Shown piece after piece: positions 45,103 through 55,440 of a stretch of DNA of 64,000 nt; the first letter of the stretch is position 1; every line of letters begins with the position of its first letter. The translations under genes were made by a program, and so were the position numbers. The notes below the pieces were generated by a model. That model searched no databases. It was not told the origin of the DNA and saw only the letters and a list, made by a program, of their open reading frames with translations. This stretch comes from Telmatactis stephensoni (taxonomy: Eukaryota; Cnidaria; Anthozoa; Actiniaria; Isophelliidae), in the NCBI GenBank assembly GCA_029948255.1, contig JALIZF010001268.1:124001-188000 (forward strand), read 5' to 3'.

Positions 45103-46167
45103 ACATTGTCAGCACGTCTGTTCTGTTCACGTCTGTCAAGAGTATTTCTTAATTTTCTTTTTGGTCTGATTTCAACAAACAAGGTGCGTTTTGGGCGCTC
45201 AAATGAACAATTCATGAATACGTTCTAAACTTCGGAATATGGTTTCCTAATAAGCTTTAACATTACACGACTCCCGAATCGATCGCCTTAACATCAGATT
45301 TGTAAGTCAAAGCGATACTAATTTATCATTGGCTACATTGTGGGATAACCCGCCAAATAAATTCGTGATTGGATTATCAGTGGGACTATCCCACACTAAG
45401 AAAGTATCAAATTTACAGGAGTCATTCTGATTGGTTGATTTGTGGGACTATCACGCATTGGCTCTAATCTACTCAAATAATCTACTCTGATTGGTTGAAA
45501 TGAGAGTTATCCCACCAATTTAACCTCAGTTTTCAAAGTACAGATTAAAATCGTTAAGTACAGTTTTAAATGGGGAACTGTTTCTGACTTTTAGATAGCC
45601 ATGGCTTCTGTGCTATTAGTCAACGATATCAAGATTTTTTATGTCATTAAATTAAAAAAATTGAGCACAAACAATTTTAGAAACTAAAAGTTCGAAGGCT
45701 CAAATGCAGCCTTTTTGCCGAAGGAGCATTCACGATTTCTTGAGCATGAGGGTGGAGGGGGGGGGGGGGGGGGGGGGGGGTAAGAAACTGTCAGGCTTCC
45801 CTGCCCCAATAGAAATCTAAATTTCTCCTTTCCCACCCGACGGTCATTAAACTTTGGCCCTTTCGCTCCATAGTAACTACGGACCAATCAGATTGAAGTC
45901 ATTTGAAGCGCCAACGGTTTTTGACCAAGCCAACTCCGCCAAGCATTGGCAGAGAGCCAATTTTGAAAAACTTGACTAAAAACCTCTCTCGTTTTCTATA
46001 AAGTCATTAATAAAGTAGTCTTTTTTTTCGTTTCTCAGTAGACTGATTATCTGTCAGTGTGGGTGTGGTGTTGTTTTGGCAAGAGAAGCGATTTCTAGGG
46101 ATATTTTGTCAGACATTCAAAAACGGTTTGTGATCGTAAGTTGGTGAAGTTGCCAGCCTTTAGTCAA
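45103..46167. other. Gene-free; GTGGGAT/ATCCCAC repeats and a G homopolymer
   Basis: 45340-45530 has several TGTGGGATAA and TATCCCAC words combined with TGATTGGTTGA copies, probably a decayed palindromic element. A run of 24 G lies at 45757-45780. No coding region is supported. Confidence 0.5.
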
Positions 46168-47671
46168 TGTGTAGTTCCAGAAAATATCCATACCCCACCA
46201 CGGAGGGAACTTCGTATAACATCCCCCCTACCCCTTGGAATTTCCATTTTTCGCGTTGAGATATTGACCCCCCACCCCTCTGGAATTTCCAAAAATTGAA
46301 AGCCCACATTTCAATTCCCCCTGGAAAATTTGTTGTTACAATGTAGCAGTTTAGAGCTGACAGAAACATTAACAGTTCAGCAAGTGAATCGGTAATCGAT
46401 CGCCCAGCCATGTGCAGCAGCTGTGTCTGGCAATTTGTGTAAAGTATCGTATTTAAAACCATAAAATCGGACTTTTGATGAGTTCCGAGGCTATACCAAA
46501 CTTATTTGGGAGACAAGTTAAGAACTGGCTTATTTTAAAACTCTTTCAGTTTGAATGAAGCAGAAAATTTTACTGTATCTCTATGCCAATTAAGCAAAGT
46601 TTACGATCGTTCTGTAATCGAACGCCATTCAACAGCTGCATGCAGAAATTTCTTTGATTCGCTTAGTTAAAAGGATGTCATGGTTTCCTAGTGAAAAATG
46701 GTCATTTCTTATCGATAAGTATAAAATTTCTCAAAAGATTCACCATGTTTTATACGAAAACTTCTTCACAGCCAAAGTGTATTAGACATTGGGTTTCCTG
46801 TGTCTGGGGACTGGATACGAATGTTAGCAGCCATGTTGTCTTCCAGTTCGCATCTAAGGATTCATCGAAGGTTGTTTTCTTCAATAATTTATCATTTCCA
46901 AAGGAAAAAATCATTTAGAATTGATGAAAATGTGTAAAACTGAATTATTGTACGTAAGTTTTTATTAAAACTAGCCATTTCTAATAGAAAGTGAAGTGCT
47001 GCGAGCAGAAAACAGCTGGTGTATCCACGTTAGCAGAACTGTTCCCCTAAATTAAAACTCACGAAAGTACACCGCTTTCTCTGATATATCAAATGTTTCT
47101 TGTCTATCTCCTGTGCGTTGTATGACGAACACTGCTATTTGACCTTCAATATTGAACTACAAGGATCAGTGTCGGACACACACAGTTCAAAATATTTAGC
47201 ACTTTGAGTAAAGCAATTTTTCAAACAATCACAAATGGCTAGCATTGGCAATGATTATAAAACTAACTGATTTTAAAAAGCTAGTTTATTTAGGAAAATA
47301 TGTGAATCGCTGATCGTATGTATCGTGTGTTCGTCTAGTGACATCCTTGAATCGACTCTCGATATGGTATGGACTTGAACCGCTGATCGTATGTATCGCA
47401 TGTTCGTCTAGTGACATCCACAGACTACACTGTGTTCCGAATAGGAGGCTACTCGCTTCACTCGCAGCAATTAAAGAAGTTATTCCATTTGCAGTCATTT
47501 GGGAGCTCGTTAAAAGTCCAACCCTCTGGAAATTTTGTTCGATTTGTTTACCACCCCCCCCCCCCCCCCCCCCCCTGCCCTTTGGATTTTCCAAGGGTAT
47601 TTGACCCCCCTACCCCCTGTAATTTCCGATTCCCTCCGTGGTGGGGTATGGATATTTTCTGGAACTACACA
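46168..47671. mobile_element. Non-autonomous DNA transposon, 1.5 kb
   Basis: Ends of at least 40 bp, TGTGTAGTTCCAGAAAATAT then CCATACCCCACCACGGAGGG, are inverted and nearly identical, 1,504 bp apart. Just inside, both sides carry repeated CCCCCTACCCC..GGAATTTCC words. It is non-coding. It also holds a partial tandem duplication (CGCTGATCGTATGTATCG at 47311 and 47384) and a C homopolymer of 22 (47554-47575). No target duplication could be fixed. Confidence 0.75.
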
Positions 47672-48936
47672 ATATAGTACTAGAGAGAACCAGTGTGAAA
47701 AGGAGAATCACCAAAACCCCACAAAACGCACAAATGAGTCAAAAAAACAGCCCAAAAGACTCCAAAAGTTCTAATCTAAATGAGAAGAGACATTTCTACT
47801 GAGCTTTCAGAATTTTATTGATTTTTAGCAAGATGTGTTTTTCCTCCCAATGGTCTTAATAAAATTGACAAACGACACAGGTAGCCCAACTAATGATCGC
47901 CGCGCATAAAACACCCTCTCTGAAACAGAGCTTGGGGTGCCTGTGAATCACCTTAACTCAAAACATCTAAAAATAGTCACATCAGTGAAATGTATGTAGA
48001 TAAGAGAAAAAATAGAATAAACTTGCTGCTGTTAAGTGAACTCGTTTGAACTTTGTGGTTAAATTCACTAAGATGAGCTGGAAATTTCATTTTCAAACGT
48101 GTAATATACAACGTCGACGAGCAGAATAAAGCATTTCTTGTCTTCACTTGGAGTCAGTATTTTTTTTGGAATCATGCACGATTCGGAGCATTGACGTCGA
48201 CTTTTTCGATAGTACAATTATCAGCCGCGAAGAAATATTCCTTCGAACACCACCGAGTTTTTATTCCTATACATTTGTCGATTAAAAAGGTCTCAGTTAA
48301 CTACGAAGGTACACACACTTTGGCGCCATTTTCGCCTTGAGCGTGAATCGGTATTTCAGGTGATTTATCGGCATAAAATCACATAATTTTCGAACGCAAA
48401 ACATTTCTATTGCAATTATTAACCACTTACCAAAATGTGTCTTCCACAAACAAATAGTAAACCGCCATATTCTTCGAAAAAACTCAACCAGAAGTCACTC
48501 CATCCACCATCAACGTTATCAACTGTGATGTTAGTCGATCACGTGTTTCCAAGATATCCCAGTATGCATTGCCGGGTGGAACACAGGAAACCCAAGCCAA
48601 GTGTTTCAGTTTAGTTCTCTCTGAACTAAACTGAAACATGACACCTGGAATTACTAGTAAACAAAAACCTTTGCACGCTCGGAGTCTGATTGAATGTTTA
48701 CTCTTCGAATGAACTAGACGCTCCATGAGCGTTTACTCGGGCTTACTGTGAGTGAGAGTAACTTCATGCTTTAACTTACTGTACGCAGAAAGTTGATGGC
48801 GAGCATGTTAATTTCGTCATATTTTTGTTGCAGGCTTTTGAAGGCGAAACCTGCAACATGTTGCCAACACAAACTGGTTGCGCAGAAAATTTTCCTCAGA
48901 GCGTGATGAAGACAATTTTCATTGCAACGACACTGA
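47672..48936. other. Gene-free, one strong hairpin
   Basis: GTTTCAGTTTAGTTC (48603-48617) pairs perfectly with 48623-48637, leaving a 5-base loop. The rest has no coding signal. Confidence 0.5.
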
Positions 48937-48941
48937 AATCG

Positions 48942-49102
48942 CAGGATTAAGGGGGTGTCCCAAATAGGCATCTTGAGAGACGACGTCACATCCAATATAG
49001 TGTCCTCCTAAAATCTCTCAAGAAGCCTATACAAATAAAAAGTAAGTACGGTGCTAGGAGGTGTCCGGTGCACCTATGGACATCCCCCTGGATCCGCCCC
49101 TG
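48942..49102. mobile_element. hAT-type MITE with 5-bp target duplication
   Basis: 161 bp. The right end, CTGGATCCGCCCCTG, is the complement of CAGGGGCGGATCCAG; the left end is a shortened CAGGATTAAGGGGGTGTCC. AATCG flanks both sides (48937-48941 and 49103-49107). The ends match those of the 7-kb hAT at 19.2-26.2 kb, so that family, or one close to it, could have moved it. Confidence 0.75.
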
Positions 49103-49107
49103 AATCG

Positions 49108-49580
49108 TTGTTACAAGTGTCTCGTAAAACACCACCGCACCAAGCACATCTGCACACATGAGTACCTGTTTCGATCGCTCTCTTAGTATTATTGTCTCTT
49201 GGATAAAACTGTACTGTTTTTATGATTTCTGCTAAGATTAACAGTAACAATGAACTGTTTTCAGGGAAGAAATGGGTAGTTTATGGTGTCAAACTAAGTG
49301 GAACGCGCGCGAATCGATGACTCGCTGTTTTGTCATTGCAGTTATCCATCTTATGAAATATTGAAGCTTACAATGATTGTTCATTTGACTTTGCACATTA
49401 AGTCATATTAAAGCGCGACGGCTAATAGCTGGAAATAGTATGGCTAAAATTAGTTTTTATCAGCACAGTCAGGTATCAACTTTCGAGTTTACTCTTTTCC
49501 TGAGGATATTTTGTTGTTTTGAAAAACGATTTCTTTTTGTGAGGGGAAGACTCCTATATAAAAGAGGACGGGCAACGTTC
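49108..49580. other. No gene seen
   Basis: No domain, repeat or splice-framed exon recognised. Confidence 0.4.
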
Positions 49581-49582
49581 AT

Positions 49583-49870
49583 TTCTACCCCTATAAGGTA
49601 CCAATTCAAAAACAATAATAAAGAATTAAAGTAATGAAACGCTTTGTTATCGATGTGATTTGAAGATTCAATTCAGATCATCGAAATCGTCCCTTTACCC
49701 CAAAACAGTCCCTAAAAGGTATCAGCTATGTCTCTGGTAGTCCAATAAGTCTCAGTGAAACACCCTAAAAGGTACCAGATTGCAGATTTTGACCCCTAAA
49801 AGGTACGACGAGCATTCCCGTCCATTTACGATTGGAGTCCCCCCCCCCCCCCCCCCCCCGCGGGGGGGGG
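49583..49870. repeat. CCCTAAAAGGTAC repeats and a C21/G9 tract
   Basis: The word CCC(C)TA(A/T)AAGGTA(C/T) occurs at about 49584, 49708, 49763 and 49794 with irregular spacing. A run of 21 C (49839-49859) is followed by GC and nine G (49862-49870), which can fold back. This may be the remains of a satellite-like or MITE sequence. Confidence 0.55.
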
Positions 49871-50296
49871 TTTCCATAGTTCCAACAACTGTCGTTTATT
49901 GCAATTTTTGTGACAAATGCAAAATTGCAAGTGGTATTAAGAGGACATACTTGAAATGTACATTTCAGACCAAGGTGATATCATTCACATCAAATTAGGT
50001 GTCCGCTAAACTGGTCATGTGTTTCTAGCGTGTTTCTCAGCCCTTTTTTTTAGCCGGTATCACCTGATCAATTTGGGCATGTTGTTCTCCTTTCCGATTG
50101 TTTTGTTTTGTTTTGTTTTTTTGCTCAAATTTTCAGTCCAGACGAGCGCGGTATCATTCGCATGAAATTCTCTGACTTTGTGTGGCCGCTAAATAGAAAG
50201 AAACATCCCAAAACCCCATTTATTTTTGTGACACTCCGCTGCGCGTGTGCACTCTACTCACTGCAATTAATTCAACTGAGAAATAAGGGAGAAGCT

Positions 50297-50353
50297 AGGG
50301 ATAACTCTTTTGCTTTGTGTCCCCAGTGAAAAGAAAACAAAAGAGTTATCCCT
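50297..50353. repeat. Perfect 16-bp hairpin
   Basis: AGGGATAACTCTTTTG (50297-50312) pairs exactly with 50338-50353 around a 25-base loop. The neighbourhood (49871-50296 and 50354-51560) has no supported gene. A (TTTTG)n run lies at 50101-50122. Confidence 0.6.
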
Positions 50354-52590
50354 GCTACCAGGGTCAACTCGCCTTCATGTGAACGGGCCTTAAGCCATGG
50401 AAATCTGCTAACAGCCCGGGGCATCAAACCAAAGCTATCGAGTTCTTTACCCATTTTGTCAATCATGTTGTGATGTATGTTTGCGGAAAATTACAGCCCG
50501 AAAAACAATTTAGAGAACTCTATCTCTAAACATTGTCTTGTTGGGCATAGCAGCTCATTTTCATGAGTTTTTCTCAATAACTGTCAATTTGTGCTTTTTT
50601 GGTCACTTTGCGGTTATTTTTTATTATTCATTGTAAAGACAATAAAGCTATAGAAAAACTCTTTCGATGACAATTTTTAATTAAGGAAAGGACAGAATAA
50701 TTTTAAAAATATATAGCGGAATAAACTAGAACAAATGAAACCTACTGATCACCAAAACTATTTTCAAAACCAGCACGAAAACTGTTTTGCCTACCAAAAA
50801 TGCTTCAGCCATTCAGGAAAAGGTATGACGTAATGTCATGCGCGACCTGATAAAAGCAGAATTTTAGTACCATTTCTACTAAAATACTCTGCGTCTTCGC
50901 AACTGAGACCAGATAGACCAGATAGATATAGTATATCAACGAATTAGCATACCGAACGTAAAATACCCTTGTCTATCAAGCCAAATATTTGCCAAAAGAG
51001 CACGGCGGTAATTCCCTCTGTTTTTGTTATAGTTACGAGATAAGTCATTCAAAAAATAATCCTCTTTTTTTTGTTAATTGCGAGGTAAGTGATTCAAAAT
51101 GTACTGAAAATATCCAATTTTGAAGGAATCACCGAGTCGAGGTTAAGCGAGGTGGTCCCCTATATAAATTGATTTGAATAAGAAAACTTAGTTTCGTTAT
51201 TTTTCAAAACTGATCGCCTACGGGAGGTGTTCAGAAGGGGAGATTCAAATATATAGGCGGGTCTTTGTTTGCAATATTTTACAATTAGCATACGGTTAAA
51301 TATTCGGAGTTGATTTGGTGTTAGCTTGGTTAAAAAGTGAAGTGCCTATGTAAATGAGGCAAAATGTAAACATTGACGTCAGCATAATTAATTCATATAT
51401 TCCTGTGTCACTCAGTCAATGTTGTCATACGGAACCATACCATTTCAGCCGAACTCAACAAGGGAAAAAGTGGCATTACAAAATATTATGGGTGTTAGTT
51501 ATTTCACTAGCAAGCTAGATACCGTAACCTTCCACCAAAACTGACTCCAAATGAATCATCATCATCATCATCATCATATTGGGCTCCTGTCATCATCATC
51601 ATCATCGTTATTATTCATTGTAAATTAAAAAAATATTAGGTGTTTCATGAAAACAGAATAGTCTGTTTAGTAAATGCTGTCCTCGCTAAAATTGAAGTCC
51701 AAAATATAATCAGTGACGGGTCCTCACCACAGAGAAAAAGAAAGTGTTAGTTAAAACAGTCAAAACTGCTGAAGCTTCCCCCCCCCCCCCCCCCCCCCAA
51801 ACATCGAAGATTCGATTCATTTTTGCAAATTTGACAACAAGGCCTGTTTTGAAATTTGCATAACGTAACGGAAAATTCAAACTTCAAAAATATAGACTTG
51901 ATACATAAATTCTAATAACGACTTTAACAACGCCAAATTAAATGAATCGGATCTTATTCGATGTTTGAGTAAGCTTGAGCCGTATTGACTGTAAGAAAGA
52001 AAGTGGAAGTCAGCACCTGCCCAAGTCAGTTCGCCTAATGATTATTCATGCCTAGTTGTTTTAAGGTTAGGTTTAGGGTTATACGGTAAGTAAGTTGTGT
52101 ATTTCGGTTAATTTAAGAGGTTTCAAATATAGAAAGTGGATAATGAAACAGAACAATGTATATGCCCTAAAAAATTGAAACTATGCAGTGGAAAATTTCC
52201 AACCACATAATCACATTATAGATCAGTTTTCAATAAGACTAGGGAAAAAAACTCATGACATGTTTTGCTTCAGAGACGATTAAAAAAACCTCAATCTCAA
52301 TGTCTGATGTTCAAAAATTCCCCATAAAACTTTGTTTGCCAATTGATATCGCGAATTTTAATGCACTACAAAATAGATACATTCAGGAAACGAAAAACGG
52401 TATACGGTTTGAAGTTTACGGCAAAGAGCTCGAACGAATCTTAAGGGTGTCCGTTACCTGTTTTACAGTGTAGGCCCTAATTTATTCATCAGATTGGTTA
52501 TATGGGTGCATGCAAGGCAAAGGACTTGCCAGTCACGAAACATTTGGGCCAGTGTACCAACAAGAACGTTTCTCCATAAGATATGCTGTC
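50354..52590. other. Gene-free stretch with simple repeats
   Basis: It contains (CAT)n at 51554-51580 and 51591-51606, and a 21-C run at 51778-51798. No domain is recognised in any frame; the 72-codon frame at 52255-52473 has no support. Confidence 0.45.
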
Positions 52591-52595
52591 ATGGC

Positions 52596-52867
52596 AAGAG
52601 ACCATAATACTAAAGAGCGAAACTAAGTACTGATGTTTGTGCGATGCTCGTGGCGGCTAAGGCTATTTTTAGTAATTTCGTCATCGAGCACTTAAGGCCC
52701 TCAAATAATAGAATGATTGCCAAAAACAAACGACCTCGTTCGCGCGCAACTCAAAAATCTAATTCTGTTGTTTATAAGAGCCTTGCGCGCGCGATGGCGA
52801 AATCACTAAAAATAGCCTTAGCCGCCACGAACATCGCACAGACATCAATACTGAGTTATGGTCTCTT
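52596..52867. mobile_element. Long-arm foldback MITE
   Basis: 272 bp whose arms of about 70 bp are nearly complementary. The left arm includes GTGGCGGCTAAGGCTATTTT (52649-52668), the right arm its exact complement at about 52806-52825. The ends are AAGAGACCAT and ATGGTCTCTT. The loop (about 52690-52790) is unusually rich in CG and GCGC (TCGCGCGCAACTC, TTGCGCGCGCGATGG). The 90-codon frame through it arises from the palindrome. Confidence 0.8.
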
Positions 52868-53342
52868 CTACATGGGTGATAAATACAACATTCAAGAGAA
52901 CATATGTTACAGATGAAGAGAGCTTGCTCTGTTTACCAAGACTAATGGTGTTAAGATACACCTTCACAGAGGGTTTATCGACCTTGAATTATTTCATGGT
53001 GACAAGACGCTGGAAAATGGCTTGAAGGGTACTTTTGCCATAGCAATTTTAGCGTCACGTTTTTACAAGCGAATTGCAGGGTGACTTGTCATGCATTGTT
53101 GCATAACAATAATGGTGTTAAATTAATGCTTGAGTGAATTGGTGTTTAACCTATATTGCTAGCATCAGGAAATACACGTGAATGCAGAAAGATGGGAGTG
53201 AAGAAACAAAGCAAAGAATAATGGGTTTCTACTGTCCTACATAGCTGAGGCCCTTAGCTTCCCTTTTGGGCCACCATGCTGGCTAATTTCTACGGCCGGG
53301 TTTTTGCTCCAAGTTTTGCGTGTCATATCAGAAATAAAGGCT
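52868..53342. other. No gene seen
   Basis: No coding signal, repeat or motif recognised. Confidence 0.4.
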
Positions 53343-53511
53343 AACAGTGGTAAGGTGGCAGTTGGTAAGGTGTCCGTAAATGATTGGTAAAGTGTCAGTG
53401 GTTGGTAATAAGGTGTCAGTAAGTGGTTGGTAAGGTGTCAGTAACTGTGGTTGGTATAGTAAGTGGTTGGTAAGGTGTCATTATAAGTGGTTGGTAAAGT
53501 GTCCTTAACCT
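53343..53511. repeat. GGTTGGTAAGGTGTCAGTAA tandem repeat
   Basis: Seven or so imperfect units of about 20-28 bp (GTGGTTGGTAAGGTGTCAGT and variants). The spacing varies, so it is an old or slipping minisatellite. Confidence 0.75.
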
Positions 53512-55089
53512 TACCTACCAGTTACTAGCAAATCCAATCAATATTATGTGGGCTGCTCATTTAACAATCATAACATCAGATTAATCAAAATCACACAGCT
53601 TTTGCCATTAAATGCACAGAACATTTATTTTCATCTCTAATAACCTGCACACAAGAGAAAATGAATGGATGGATGGGAGTTCAGATTAGGGGAAAGTAAA
53701 CATGAACTTTTCAGTATTTTTCAGATAACATTTTCCATGGCTGAAATGGCTTTGTTTTTCGTTGGTAAGCACTGACACTTTACATCGGAGCAAAAGTAGC
53801 AACGTCATAAATTAAACTTCTGTGTATATTGTATATATATCTATATTTACATTGTCTTTACATGGTGTCATAATATCATGACCGATCTATTACTTGCCAA
53901 TCTATCATTCTCTTATTAACATTTGTTACTGAGTACAGTCACATGATGAAGAAATGGTAGGCATTTCACACATCTGTGCATGCAACAAAGTAAAGTAGCA
54001 ACATGAATATGTTGCAGAAGTTTATGTCAGACAGCTCGCAAACTAGTTGTGATCGTGGGTAAATTTGTGGCTGATAGTCATGAAGAACAGCATCTCAAAA
54101 CAAGCTCACATGATAGGCCGACAGGTGTGAAGATACTGAATAATTGCATGCACTGGATTGCAACTAGATGTTCAAGCAATAGTCTAGATCCAGAAAGATC
54201 ACCTGCTAAGCACAACGAAATGAGGCTACGTGCATAAAGCTCATGAAACTTTTGCCTTGTTACGAATGATTGAGCTTTATTCATGTAGCCTCGATTCTAC
54301 TCATTTGCATGCGCCAAGTGAAGTACATCTTGGAAGTTGGCTATGTGGCCTAATGACATAATACTAAAAGCCACTTCATAAATTATATAAATAATCAGCA
54401 ACATAAGCAGAAGCAGAGACAACAGTGATGCAAAGCATTGCTTCTCTTTCCTCACACCTAAATACAGCTTGGTCTGTGTATATATTGCTTACTTCTATCA
54501 CAGGGGAAAGTGCTTATCCTCGAAACTCTATTAATAGTTAAATCGGCTCAGAATGAGAAATCCTCCCAAATTTCATGGAGAGCTGTCTGACAGAAACTTC
54601 TGTTCAACTGCAAACCTTATAGTGTACTTACATAAATTCACAATCTGAGCTCTGCAACCACCAGCTATTGACAAAATTGTACAATTTACATGATACTATT
54701 AAACAAGATTTTTTCTATTTTGTTTTTGTCGTAAAACAGATTCCTGGTTGTTTTATGTTCATCACCAGAATAGAACATTTCCTAGTGGCAATGACATTAA
54801 AACAGCTTGGTAGCTATCTCTCTGGATATTCCATATTTTCTCATATTGGGCCATAACCCTTTCTATCTGCCAATATACATATACTATATATATGTTCCAT
54901 GGATATTTTGGCTTGACATGTATTCCTGCATCATGTGTATCCAGTTTTTTTAAATAAAATAATTTGTGAATGTTGGCTGACTTTCCAGGAATTCCTGCTT
55001 CAATTCCACAACCTTGCACAATACATTTGCCCAAACATAATCTCCCAAAGACCAAATGGAACCATCCTGTCTGTTTGCTCTCTGTTATC
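53512..55089. other. Gene-free, one small foldback
   Basis: GAGGCTACGTGCATAAAGCTCA (54222-54243) and its near complement (54270-54292) form a hairpin of about 23-bp arms. The open frames in this stretch have no domain. Confidence 0.45.
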
Positions 55090-55249
55090 ATATCTTATCT
55101 GCCATCTTCAATATTCGATCCAGTACATTATACATGTATACTGTACACTTGTTTCTACAAGGTCACACCTTCATCATCAAAGTGACCAACTGAAACCTTT
55201 TGGCAACCTTTACTTTGGTGTTCCTCAAGGTTCATTCGTAGGTCCATAG
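55090..55249 (+). pseudogene. LINE RT fragment
   Basis: The end of the frame reads LKPFGNLYFGVPQGSFVGP, the RT motif B region (GVPQGS-x-x-GP) of non-LTR elements. It stops at a TAG directly after GP. The part before it is too diverged to place. It converges on the terminal PDE4 exon, 10 bp away. Confidence 0.55.
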
Positions 55250-55258
55250 TGATATTTA

Positions 55259-55440
55259 TTAATTATTGTTGCCATCTCCCGCAGAGCATTCAAAGGAGCT
55301 GTCTCCATCATATTCATCATCGGCTTCACAACTTCTACCACTGCTTTCACATTTATGGAGAAGCTCATCGGGTTTCATATGTCGAACATTGTTATTCCTT
55401 TTGTCACCATTTTTGTCCGTAGAAGAGTAATTGTTTTCCT
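55259..55440 (-). CDS. PDE4 terminal exon (acidic C-terminus)
   Basis: The acceptor tttaaattgcag opens an exon with a two-base start phase. It fits exactly the one-base end phase of the previous exon if that exon uses the donor TTCAG/GTACAC at 56482-56481. The exon codes 59 residues, rich in Asn, Asp, Ser and Glu ([17 protein letters not shown]), then TAA at 55259-55261, which overlaps an AATAAA. Vertebrate PDE4 proteins also end in an acidic, variable tail. If the donor is not used, translation ends five codons later at 56466. Confidence 0.75.

Noticed and set aside
45684..45887. Poly-Pro frame on the minus strand
   Set aside because: It comes from the G24 homopolymer at 45757-45780.
47286..47677. 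Poly-Gly and poly-Pro frames on both strands
   Set aside because: They come from the C22 homopolymer at 47554-47575.
49862..49870. Promoter GC box
   Set aside because: It is only the G run of a homopolymer palindrome, with no gene start nearby.
52644..52916. 90-codon basic frame
   Set aside because: It runs through the arms and loop of a foldback MITE, and its two halves mirror the palindrome.
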